Positions 47,447-64,000 of a stretch of 64,000 nucleotides of DNA are shown one piece after another. Made by a program: the position numbers and the translations under genes. Each line of letters opens with the position of its first letter. Positions within the stretch are counted from its first letter, which is position 1. Under the pieces are notes generated by a model. It was not told the origin of the DNA and made no database searches. It saw only the letters and a list, made by a program, of their open reading frames with translations. The stretch covers positions 6,360,001 through 6,424,000 of the forward strand of contig JAPWDM010000009.1 of the NCBI GenBank assembly GCA_035578155.1, written 5' to 3'. This DNA comes from Brachynemurus nebulosus. Lineage: Eukaryota > Arthropoda > Insecta > Neuroptera > Myrmeleontidae.

Positions 47447-48962
47447 TTAAATACTAAAAGTAAATGCATACGAAAAGTCGGACATTTTACTCATAGCATG
47501 TTGAAATTCCAATTGTCCTATGCTCCCAGTATGTTGTAAATCCATTTCTTTCAGCAGCTACAAAAATTTTTTTAAAAAGTCCTTAATTTTTTTCACAACA
47601 AAAAAATTTTTTTAATAATTACCACATTTGCTATGTGTTCCTTCTCACTATCCTGCAACATTTTATCAGGACTGGGATGTTTCGTCAGTCGTGTAATTAC
47701 TTCACAAATATCTTCGTTACATATTTGCATGTCATCATTAAAATCTACAAAAAAATATCATAAGGTGTACCAATTTTTTTGTAAGTTAGTATCAAACATG
47801 GGTTCAGGGGCGTGGTTATGAGGGTTATTCTATCGCTCTCTGACGGAAAATTAAGTTTACTAAAATTTTTAGTACTTCAAAAACTATAAATAAAATGATA
47901 TAAGGTTTTTGAAATCGTTCAAATCATTTTAATCAAAATTAAAAACAAATAAATAATTTTGTTCAATTTAATTACGTAATGAGCCATTTTCTTAAAATAT
48001 GTAGCAATCTGTCACCAAGGCGACAGCACAGGTATTTGAGAATACATCTCTATGATCGAGATATTACTTTAACCAACCAAAAATCATCTGTTAACTTCAC
48101 TTTAGCAACGAAATTTTCCAGTTTGGTTACCTAGGAATATTGTTTATTTTTTAGAAATTAATATTCCAACTATAGAGATATAGTTCCGAATAACCCGTGG
48201 CGCCGCCCTGGTGATAAACAATTTTTTATGCGGTTACATAGCAATTTTTAAATTAAAATTTCACTCATAGAGATGTAGTCCCAACTTACTTGTGTCGCCG
48301 CCCTGGTGTCAGACAATTACATATTTTAAGAAAATGGCTCATTAAGTTTACTTAAAAATCTGGATCCGGCTCTGGTTCGTGTACAATAATTTCTTAATAG
48401 AAAAATTACCAAATATTAAAAATGCCCAAGCTGCCTTCACTTTATCCGGGCAATTTTTTGAAAATACTGAAAATAAATCTAAAACATCCTCAAATGAAAA
48501 TTTGTCATCTTTTTGCGATGAAAACACTGCACAAATACGATCCGCGAAAGGATTGTACTGAAAAAAATAAAGGCGGAATTACACTACCGTTAAAAAAGTT
48601 TAGGTGTACGTGATTGTTATTACTCTCAATTCCGGGAATACATTTTGTACTTGTTTGAAATTGACTCTATGCTGAATATCCTGATCAATTTCTCTCGGGG
48701 CAATATGATGAAATTTATTGAATATTCTAAAAATTATAATAAAAAATATCATATTGATTTGCATTTTTTGGACTTTTACTGTACAGTTACATACGAATAA
48801 TATCGATAGCTTTTGAACGCAACCTAATAAGTGCTAAACGTGCTAAATTATAAAAGAAAATATTACTCACTCAATAATCTCTGATTTTGTAAGATACGTA
48901 AGATCGATGTATTCATCCAATAAATCAGTTGTTAAACTGGATTTACGAAGATCATTGCCCAT
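47447..48962 (-). CDS. Calcium and integrin-binding (CIB) family EF-hand protein
   Basis: Five coding exons on the minus strand: 48962-48871, 48726-48624, 48557-48410, 47744-47623 and 47557-47447. They join with consistent phases into 191 residues, the same length as human CIB1. Hallmarks are the MGN start (potential N-myristoylation Gly2), LLDEYIDLTYLTKSEI, YNPFADRICAVFS, FSFEDVLDLFSVFS, and a C-terminus ending SDFSYAFTFSI like the family's PDF...F-I ending. EF-hand 3 loop (115-126, DFNDDMQICNED) keeps acidic positions 1, 5 and 12 but has Met at the usual Gly. EF-hand 4 loop (161-172, DLQHTGSIGQLE) keeps positions 1, 6 and 12 but has Gln and Thr at 3 and 5. CIB proteins are calcium/magnesium-responsive adaptors, for example for integrins or TMC channels. 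Weak calcium binding is inferred. Confidence 0.88.
47977..48344. mobile_element. MITE in CIB intron 3
   Basis: TAATGAGCCATTTTCTTAAA (47977 on) is inverted as TTTAAGAAAATGGCTCATTA ending at 48344, giving TIRs of about 27 bp around a 310-bp interior. CGCCGCCCTGGTG words repeat within it (near 48200 and 48297). A TA target duplication is possible. It lies within the intron between the third and fourth coding exons. Confidence 0.8.
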
Positions 48963-49368
48963 CGTAATCAATGTTTGAATCAAAAAAATTAAACACAAAA
49001 CTCAAATATTAAATTTTACAATTTGCAATAAAATGTATTTTAAATTTTCAATAAGTAAAAATATTAAAAATTAAATTGAATTTTTTTGATAAGATAAGAT
49101 AAACCACCAATAGGTGATTAAGTTTCACATGCATTTTAAAAAAGTAATTGTTTTAAATAAAAAGTTAAATCAATAATATTTTCTTAGCAAGAATTTCTCT
49201 TTTAGGAAGTTTTAATTAGGATCACCTTGATTTTATTTTACACAGTCTGTTAATTACTTACGTACATAAAAATGGAGTCAGGAAATGATAAAAAATAATT
49301 GATAAACCAGAGTAACTATATAAATAATTGTTAAATTTTTAGGCGCCAAAAACCTAATACAAAATGCT

Positions 49369-49414
49369 ACTTTTATTTTTGAAACAATATTGTCACAGTT
49401 TCAAAAATAAAAGT
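49369..49414. repeat. Short perfect hairpin
   Basis: ACTTTTATTTTTGAAAC (49369-49385) and its exact inverse (49398-49414) are separated by 12 bases. The stem extends imperfectly outward. Its AT-richness makes a functional small-RNA precursor doubtful. Confidence 0.6.
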
Positions 49415-49718
49415 GGTATTTTGCGAAGTAAAATATTTGTTTATTATTTACATTTCGTATATTAATTTCTATCTATCGTGATATGTATATTATAATTATC
49501 GTGATTATAATGAACTATTACAGTGAAAGTTATGTTCCATTTCGAGGATAAAAAAGCTACGGTTTCTACCAGATTGGAAAATTATTATTTTGAGAAAAAA
49601 TATAATTAAAAATTCGTGTTCATTTAAAAAGCGTAGGTAGGTACATTTTTTTCTTTTTTTCGTACAAATGTGTATAAACTTTCAGAAAATTAAAATTCTT
49701 CAAAAAAATTAAAATTTT

Positions 49719-50452
49719 TTAAGGGGCTATTCTAATCTAGAGGCTCGATTTTGAAGTGATTTTACGGGCACAATAAAAAAAAAAATAACAACATTTTTAG
49801 TATCCATTTTTTGAACAGTTTTTTACTGATATTTGAAAAGTATAAAAATGTATAAAAATTTTAAAAAAATTCAAAATTGAAATCAGTACAGGCCGACAAA
49901 GTGGGAACTCAAAAAAAAAGGAGGTGTCTCCTTGTTAACGTGATTCCAACTCTCTTAGTGAAACATAAAATTTTAGTTAATTCTTAATAAACAAGGATGT
50001 AGAATTAGTTAGACGTAGCGGATTTGAAAAAATAAATTTTTTCACGAAATGACGTCCACTAAAAAAAAAAAATAAATAATTTTTTCGTTTCACATTTTTC
50101 AACTTTGAAAATTTTTTAAAAATAGTAAAAAAAATTTCAAAAACCCCTACGTCGGACCAATTTTAATAGTATTAAGAAGGCCTGTACTAAATTTCAAGTA
50201 AATCGGTGCATTAGAACTTTAGATATCATGTCAACCGTATCAAAAAAAGTAGTTTCGAGTAATTTATATTAAAAATTTAAATTTAACACTGAAAAGATAC
50301 ACAATACACAAGAAAAAATAACCATAACTCTGAAAATAATTCAAATTTCCGTAAATCCTTTTAGAGGCTTATTCTTAAAGGTCTAAACTTTGAAAATATG
50401 AAAAAAAGAAAAATCGATTTTTTCGAATTTCTAGACTAGAATACCCCCTTAA
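49719..50452. mobile_element. TIR element, possibly TTAA-flanked
   Basis: TTAAGGGGCTATTCTAATCT, continuing AGA, is inverted with mismatches as TCTAGACTAGAATACCCCCTTAA ending at 50452. The TTAA at both ends could be a piggyBac-type target duplication. A diverged relative lies at 14940-15370, sharing the CTAATCTA start and the region leading to AGATATCATG. Confidence 0.6.
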
Positions 50453-51046
50453 ACCCTTACAGTGGCATTTTGCTATAGAGCTTGATTTGAACGGTTGTAA
50501 CGATTGCATAAAAATTCAAGTGTATGAACACTTAGGGACGGAGACGTTGAGGTTTAGTCTAGGGCTCTAGGCAAATCATTAGATTTTTTATTTTTAGTAG
50601 ATATACGATTTCTATTATATTTTGGTACTTTTTAATATACTACCAATCTTACCTGTCATCTAATTATGTATCTAACTTTTACCAAATCAATCAAAAATCC
50701 CACATTACGCAATAATCATAGAATATATGTAATGCAATTCGAATACATCTTCATAAATATGATTCATTAGTGAACAAAACTGAACGTACTGACCTGACAC
50801 CTAGTAATAAATCTGGTGAACTATGATCTAAATAGTTTCTTATTCTTTCTCTCTTACAGAAATGTAATTCATTATTCTTGTTTCATAAAAGAGTTCAAAG
50901 TGAACAATTGTGTGTACATCAAAAGAATAAAGTTTTACGTACAAAGATAAAAGGAATAAAAGGATAAACAGAAAATCGTTTACAAAAAATGACTGAATAA
51001 GTTGCATCAGTTGATTTTTCGGGAACAATTTTAATGAATAGTGAAA

Positions 51047-52278
51047 ATGACAGACATACCGTTTAAAAGAAATGAAGTGATCGGTTTAATATTACGATTG
51101 TCCTTAGTATCAGCAGCTACATTTTTCACCATAAAATGGCTTATGAGCTATTTAGATCCAACAAATAAGAGTAAAAAAGAGGCTAAAAAGAAAGCAATAG
51201 CACAATTGAAGAGGTGAACAAGGTTTTTTTTTACATAACCTATATGTAAATTTATAATTGTAAAATGATTTGCAGGTTAAATCTGACAGGACATGGAAAC
51301 AGTGCTTTGAAAATCGAACAATTAAACGACTATGAATTGATGATAGCCGCACATTTGATACATCCGGAAGAAATTAGTGTGACTTGGAACGATATCGCCG
51401 GTTTAGATAGTTTGATTCAAGAGCTCCGTGAAACCGTTATTCTACCAATCCAATGCAAGGACTTATTTGCCGATTCACAATTGACACAACCGCCAAAAGG
51501 TGTTCTATTACACGGTCCACCCGGTTGCGGTAAAACGTTGATTGCAAAAGCGACCGCGCGAGAGGCCGGAACACGATTTCTTAATTTAAACGTTTCAATT
51601 CTCACGGACAAATGGTACGGCGAGAGTCAACGATTAGCCGCGGCGGTTTTTACATTGGCGGTTAAATTGCAACCGTGCATTATATTTATCGACGAAATCG
51701 ATTCATTTCTACGCGTGCGCGCAATCACCGATCACGAGGCCACGGCGATGATGAAAGCGCAATTTATGTCGCTGTGGGACGGTCTAATCACCGATCCAAA
51801 TTGTACGGTGATTGTGATGGGCGCCACAAATCGCCCGAACGATTTGGATCAGGCGATTCTTCGTCGAATGCCGGCCACGTTCCATGTTCCGTTGCCCGTG
51901 TTCGATCAGCGCAAGAAAATTTTAAAATTAATTTTAGCTAATGAACCCACTTCGTTAACTGAAGCGGATTTCGATACGCTGGCCAGATCGACTGAAGGAT
52001 TTTCCGGATCCGATTTACGGGAGTTGTGTCGAAATGCGACAATATATCGCGTGCGAGATTTTATGCGAAATGTTCCAACGAGTGGGCTGAGTGGGCGGGG
52101 CGATACGAACGTCACTGATAATCATCCATCGGCTAGTAGTAATGCGGATTCGGAGGACGAGTATCACGATGCGTTACGACCGATCACGATGGTTGATTTG
52201 ACTACGTCGTTAAATAAAATGAAAGAGTCGAAAATGTATTATAGGAATGCTGGCCTTGCTAGACCCGATTTAGATTAA
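51047..52278 (+). CDS. Atad1: ATAD1/Msp1-type AAA-ATPase, mitochondrial outer-membrane extractase
   Basis: Two coding exons, 51047-51213 and 51276-52278 (62-bp GT-AG intron), give 389 residues. The N-terminus has a membrane anchor (about 11-35) followed by a basic Lys-rich stretch. The AAA domain shows SVTWNDIAGLDSLI (about 91-104), Walker A GPPGCGKT (136-143), pore loop KWYG (168-171), Walker B IIFIDE (191-196), sensor-1 GATNRP and arginine fingers in ILRRMP. The linker HEATAMMKAQFMSLWDGL is nearly identical to human ATAD1. The family pulls mislocalised tail-anchored proteins from the outer mitochondrial or peroxisomal membrane; the Drosophila orthologue is nmd. An acidic Ser-rich insertion (NPSASSNADSEDEYHD-like, near 340-355) precedes the last helices. 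The frame is intact. Confidence 0.96.
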
Positions 52279-53190
52279 TGATTACTAGATTTTAGTGGTC
52301 TAGTGTAGTGCGCGTGCGCATGTCGCGATTACATACATGTTCAAATATGTATAATAATTGTTAAGTAACATTATTGCAATTAAATTATTTCAAAATAAAT
52401 ATTTTAAAACATATTTACGCTTTATTTTCGTACCTTTTGGTAAATTGATAAAATAAAACACTTATAGAATCACTTTGGTGTCCGTTCGTTCGTCCAAGGC
52501 GATTTTTTCAAACGCTATTCGACGTGGGAATTTGAAATTTAACGCAGAGATAGAGTGAGGTGGCCTAGTAAGAGGTGTGGAGTAGTGATGTCGGATGATT
52601 AATCGATTAGTCGGTTTAGTCGACTAATTTTGTTTACATTTAGTCACATTTTAGTCAACTATTTTACCTTTGATTAAATGATTAAAATGATTAATTTTTT
52701 TTAAATGACTAAAAACGACTAATTTAACAATTTTTCTGTATTATTTATTGGACTTCAAAAAATGGAAACTAAGAAATTATCTATTTGTATGATTTTTCAC
52801 TTTTATGTGATTAATATATCGAAGCTTAGAGTATTGGGTTCTATAGAATATTGAGTATATCGAAGCTTAGACTATCGAACTCGTCTTTGAAAGAGTTACA
52901 TAGTTTACCTTACCATGAATTCGACTAAAAATTTAGTCGATTAGTCGACTTGTACTCTGTGCTCGATATTTTCGACTATGACTAAATTTATCTGAAAAAC
53001 AATTTTAGTCGATTAATCGACTAACTGCTTTTCGGCCCATCACTAGTGTGAAGCTGAATTTCGATTCTGAGGCTAATCTGGAAAGTGGGGGGAAATTTTT
53101 TCCTTTAAAACTTTGTAATTTTGTTGATACATAAAGAGAAAGCTTATGACATATTTTACTTTGATCACAATGTTATTGTCAATAATTACG
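52279..53190. other. 3' flank of ATAD1 and intergenic repeats
   Basis: AATAAA near 52396 is a plausible ATAD1 polyadenylation signal. The region 52590-53045 is full of GATTAATCGATTAGTCG and its inverse, with left and right blocks (near 52595-52625 and 52925-53035) that can pair, so it may be a decayed inverted-repeat element. No gene is seen. Confidence 0.5.
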
Positions 53191-53195
53191 TTTTA

Positions 53196-53838
53196 GTCAC
53201 AGACCAATGAACATATCGCACGCTTAATAATAAACCGAAATAAGTCAAAATTTCAGATTTCTAATTTTTTGTAATAAACCGAACTGAAATAGCTCAAAGA
53301 ATAGGTACAATTCGATCGCCACGCGAACCAAAGCAATAATTATACCCTGAGGGTTGCTTTGTTTCGCGTTGCAATCGAATTGTACCTATTCTTTCAGCTG
53401 TTTCAGTTCGGTTTATTACAAAAAATTAGAATTCTGAAATTTTGACTTATTTCGGTTTATTATTAAGCGTGCGATATATAAACTAATTATATATTACCTT
53501 AATAGTATTCTGTAATATAGTAATCAATGCAATAACCAATGGTATCCGTAGTAACGCTTGCAAATAATTATTTTCAAAATATAATATTCATAATAAAATT
53601 TTAATGTTTTGAGAAGAAACTGCAAAATTTTGAAAGAAAGAAAGTGGTATTCCCTTTATTTTCAAAATACGTACGTATACAAATTATATTCTGCAATAAT
53701 TATAGTGGCATTTGCACAAAAATTAACATTATATTCCTTAAATCTCACCCTGTTACTTGCTTCAAGAAAAATGCCTACAAATTTCCTTTACGCTTTGTCT
53801 AGTAATATAATATAATAGTGTTCATTGGTCTGTGGTTT
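53196..53838. mobile_element. MITE family M, copy 2, with inserted palindrome
   Basis: CACAGACCAATGAACA at 53199 is inverted as TGTTCATTGGTCTGTG near 53820-53835. The part 53480-53820 aligns inverted with copy 1 (28600-29060). A further palindrome, absent from copy 1, occupies about 53215-53478 near the left end. Confidence 0.8.
53215..53478. mobile_element. Palindromic insertion nested in MITE M
   Basis: Arms of about 120 bp start with CGCACGCTTAATAATAAACC and the inverse text ends GGTTTATTATTAAGCGTGCG. They surround a short spacer near 53336-53355. Arm identity is high, with small indels. The matching stretch is missing from MITE copy 1, so it is a separate insertion. Confidence 0.8.
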
Positions 53839-53839
53839 T

Positions 53840-56491
53840 AGTGAATTCTTTAGAAAATGAGTTCTAGAAATTAATGGATTATTCATATTTGTTAGCGTAT
53901 TCATGGAAATAATAAATCCAAAATATTTAAAGAAACTGACAAAAATTGTTAAGTAATTTTCTGATTTTCATTGTTACTAACAGACGCACCAACAATTATG
54001 TATCTATAGAGAACGAATAGTATCGCTAATAAATTATTCAAAGAAAAACGTGTATTAACTTTTTTCTGATAAACGTAAATAGGCTAAGATACGATCGTTT
54101 TGAAATCGAAAATTATAGTTTATTTCATGTCATTTGTCTACCCTCATATCCTATACATTAAATTCAAAATAACTGTCAGAACACTATTTGTCCAAGTACA
54201 ACTTACACTTGACGACAAAATTATGTGTGAGTGAAATTCTTTGCGTACCTATTAGACAACTGTTTGACCTTATAAAGCTTCTAATTTGTTCACCAGAGGT
54301 GCGATTAAGAACCTGTTCATTGCCAATTTGGCGACGCAAAGGTTACGCGAGCGCTCCTGGTTTCTTAAATTAGAAGCTGTATCAAGTAAAAATTTTTGTA
54401 TTCGTTTAATTGCCGATAGAAAAATGTGTTATGCAATTATTATGTGCGAGTGAGAATCTTTGTGTCGCCAATAGATACACAAAATTATTTGATAAATTGA
54501 TTCGGTTGTAACAGTTTCGGAAATAATAATCTTAAATTTTTCTGGAAAGAAAGGCATTTCGTTGCTTTTTAAATACTTATTGATATTCGTCCATACGTTA
54601 AGATTTTCGAATATAGTAGCCAAAATCAGTTCCTTCATCGTCGTTAAAACTAAATTTTGTTGTACTCAAAAAATATTTTTTTTTAATATTATTATTAGGC
54701 ACAATATGTATATTACATTACATATTTCACTAATACGTATTTATGTAATTTTGATTTTTAAATTTAATACTAGATATGAGATAACACCTCGTTTATTTCC
54801 GGGAACACAGAAGAGACATTTTATAATAGATATGCAAATATTTCTTTATCATTATGTTGTGAACTCAGTGGCGTATTTATTGGCGGGTTAAATACGCTAT
54901 AATGCGAAACGTAAAATATTTCTAAAAGGAATTTCACACCCAGACTACCCCAATTCAAATTACTTCCATAAAACTAGATTTGAGAAAAGAAACTTTTTAA
55001 TCTGATGACGTAATCAATTTTGTTTAGCTCAGTGCTATGAAAACCGCAAATAAAATCTGTAGCGTGATGAAATGGGAAATGAATTATAGATTTCCAAAGT
55101 CATTTTTTCCTTTCTTTTTTACTAAAATTAAATATGTAGGGTCCCTAAGGAAAATTCTTCTGTCAAATCAGTCATAAATATTTAAATTTCATCAATTTTA
55201 TAACAGAAATAAAAAGCTCACAATCAAATTATCCTAATTTAACTAACCATTCTAATTCAAATCACTTCTATAAAATTTGATTTGAAAAAAGGAAATTTTT
55301 TATTTTAATGACGTCATCAAGGTTACTAAAATTTTTCAATGTCTTTAAGACTGTAAATAAAAGGGTAGAATGACGAAATTAGGAGTGAATTATAATTTTT
55401 CAAAGTCGTTTTTTCATTTTTATCAAAATTAAACATAATTGTGTAAGATAGGTAATTTATAGAAGGAATGATGAAGATACTTGTAGTTCACAAACGACAA
55501 ACCCTAAGTCCGCCTCTGTTTAAACTTCGAAAGTCCTATTGTAGATTGTAGGCTATTCTTAATGTAAAATATTTTCACATTACCAAAAAATAGTTTATAA
55601 AGTACCTAATAATAATTTTTTAAAGATAAAAGTACACCTACTTACTTTAAATTTTTAATTACATTAGACTGAATGTCATTCAGTACATTATTTTTTAACA
55701 AATTAAAAATTAAAGTATAATAATATATAAATTCGATTAAATTTAAAAATGGCGCGTATATACACGGCGTATATGGCTCCCTCACACGTCCGAATATACT
55801 AGACATTGACGAACGAGGACAAAGCAGTTTGTAGCAGGTTGTATGTTAATTACTTTTCGTTCATTATTGCTTTGATTCAAGTAATTTTGCATAATTAAAA
55901 TCGAATTATTCGAATGAAAATAATTGATTAAATGGAATGGTATTTGTAATTATTTAAAACGTATTTGCCATACGATAAAACAGTAAGTAAATAAATGATT
56001 AAAAAATTATTAAGTGAAGTACAGTTGGTCCAAATAAACCAGAGAGCGTGTTCTATTTAGGATCGGGACAAGACGTAAACGAAAATGACAATTTTATTGT
56101 TATTTTAAATGTTGTAAACGAATGTAAAATTGATAAATAATATTTAGATTTGTTAAAATTTATGTTATAAATGTAAATTAGTGTGATCATTAATTTTCTA
56201 CTAGTGTATATTTTGATCAGTGTAGCCAATATTTTGTTTTAATTTATCACATATATTATGTATATTTATTTAAGGTGATTTTAATTGAATATTAATAAAT
56301 AAATTATTTATTTTTTTTTTATAACATTTACTTTCTCTTGAATTAAAGGTACCTATTGGATTTTTAGCTTCCAAATTTGACGATTTGCTGGTGTACGTTT
56401 TCCACTTGTCGTTAAATGTATTAGAGGACGAGGTCTTCGCTGAGGCTCGGGTTTGGGGCGGCGACACGTGCCCCCCGGCCCTCGCACAGCC
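53840..56491. other. Region upstream of PTEN, no further gene seen
   Basis: Contains a copy related to the 39291-39649 element (54190-54480) and a direct duplication of about 300 bp (about 54920-55130 and 55230-55440, sharing AATTCAAAT-ACTTC-ATAAAA and TGACGTCATCAA-like blocks). The stretch 55750-55860 (GGCGCGTATATACACGGCGT) is GC-richer and could belong to the PTEN promoter or 5' UTR. Confidence 0.45.
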
Positions 56492-62893
<6,402 letters not shown>

Positions 62894-63606
62894 GTACGTA
62901 CTGCTTTTTTTTCGGCTCGAAAAAATTCAGCTATTACGCCCACTGTCTTGACGGCTACTCGACTTGAGCCCAAGACTATGATAGAAATTTGTTTTAACTC
63001 GCCAATTCCCAAGCCGCGATCTATCGACAAAATATCCTTATTTTGTGCTAGTTTTTATCTTTAGGTACTCAACATATGAAAAATAAATAATTGAAAAAAA
63101 AAATACCCTTTAGTTTTTTTTTTAAATGGAATCATGAGTCATCTATAGGCGACACTGGGCGTTATTTGTAGTATGAACTGAGTAAAACAGTATGAAATTA
63201 CCGGCAAAAAATCACTTTCATTATAAGCTTGATTCTTAAATAATAATTTGTTATAACAGTAATAACAGTATCTATTCTTTAGACATTTTTATAGCAGCGA
63301 AAATACCACAAGATACACTCACACGCAATAAAATAGCAAATCGTTTGGAACAACAGAATTAATTTGACCGTTAACATACAGTATTACAACTCTAAGAAAA
63401 AAGTAAACGTAATAAAATTTTACAAGTTGGATTTACACTATAGCAAAAAATGAAATAAATTTATACTATAGCAAAAAATGAAATAAATTATTTTCAGTAC
63501 GAAACTGCCTTCTTGCAGCAACATTCATAAAAATATTACATTTCAATTCAAAATAGAATATGGCAATACAAAATACGATTTAGAAATGTTAAATTATAAT
63601 CTAAAT
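62894..63606. other. PTEN intron 3 or alternative 3' end
   Basis: If the AAG/GTACGT donor at 62893 is not used, the frame continues 56 more codons (VRTAFFSARKNSA onward) to a stop at 63062-63064. No convincing next PTEN exon is visible before the window ends. The rest is AT-rich, with a short direct repeat near 63440-63490 (ACTATAGCAAAAAATGAAAT). Confidence 0.55.
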
Positions 63607-64000
63607 CAGTGGTTTCCAAACTCTTTTGGCCCACGGACCCCTTTTCATAGTCAAAGCTTGCTCACGGACCCCTTTTCATAGTCAAAACTTGCTTAGGGAC
63701 CCTGGGTGGAAAACTATATAAATGCATTGATGTTTTGAATGGTAAATGGTGGCGTAAAAATAAAATATAAATAAAACATTCTGTTAAAGAAGTATTTATT
63801 GAAATTAAAACTTTTTTTCAAAATACAAAAAAAAAATGACTTGGATAAACCTGATGGGATGTTATGAGTGTATTTATGTCCGACTCAATGTTTGTGAGTA
63901 GCAACAGCAAATCCCCACGAGTACTAATTTCTGGTCGGTTTTTTTTGTGATGAGGCTTATCACGGCACTGAATCCACGTTTTACCAAATAGGAAGACGGA
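63607..64000 (+). mobile_element. Left end of a hAT-type element (cut by the window edge)
   Basis: CAGTGGTTTCCAAACTCTTT, then TGGCCCACGGACCCC, is a classic hAT/Charlie-like terminus. A 31-bp subterminal unit (ACGGACCCCTTTTCATAGTC and following) occurs twice in tandem near 63633-63695. The other end is outside the window. Confidence 0.65.

Larger units (their letters stand above)
48963..51046. other. Intergenic DNA between CIB and ATAD1
   Basis: The two genes diverge here, so both promoters must lie in this 2.1 kb. It contains a 17-bp perfect stem hairpin (49369-49414) and a TIR element (49719-50452). No further gene is supported; the frame at 50840-51028 has no known domain. Confidence 0.5.

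Noticed and set aside
54562..54891. 109-codon open frame
   Set aside because: It is Ile/Phe-rich, without domain or splice context, and the DNA is AT-rich.

Overview
The window is AT-rich, intron-containing nuclear DNA from an insect. The main evidence is a chemosensory ionotropic receptor (a protostome family), a tamozhennyi/SPATA2-type protein, PTEN, ATAD1 and CIB orthologues with canonical GT-AG introns, and a dense load of short DNA transposons. The order cannot be fixed from the sequence alone.

Positions 1-30400 hold no gene I can support. This part is built from dispersed repeats: TA-flanked and TTAA-flanked terminal-inverted-repeat (TIR) elements, hAT-like elements, a Helitron-like element, a foldback element of nearly 1 kb, and a tRNA-derived SINE. 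One GC-richer patch near 1740-1965 could be an unrecognised exon.

Genes begin at about 30.5 kb. (1) A two-exon ionotropic receptor lies on + (30512-35643). Its 3.2-kb intron carries two different tandem arrays, one built around a heat-shock-element-like motif. (2) A four-exon tamo/SPATA2-like gene lies on - (44858-40438), with a PUB-like N-terminal half and two C-terminal RanBP2/NZF zinc fingers. Two introns each carry a large TIR element. (3) A two-exon gene on + (46495-47154) encodes an unrecognised 199-residue Pro/Tyr-rich protein. (4) A five-exon calcium-and-integrin-binding (CIB) gene lies on - (48962-47447), tail to tail with the previous gene. (5) A two-exon ATAD1/Msp1 AAA-ATPase gene lies on + (51047-52278). 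(6) The first three coding exons of PTEN lie on + (56492-62893), and the gene appears to continue past the right edge.

The genes are unrelated housekeeping, signalling and sensory functions, with no sign of an operon or a dedicated system. The intergenic and intronic DNA has the most unusual content: nested transposons with readable boundaries, a 241-bp almost perfect inverted repeat inside PTEN intron 2, a minisatellite with telomere-like CCTAA runs bounded by 45-bp TIRs inside tamo, and the heat-shock-element-like array in the receptor intron. All exon models were built by hand from splice sites, frame and protein similarity recalled from known families. No database search was possible.
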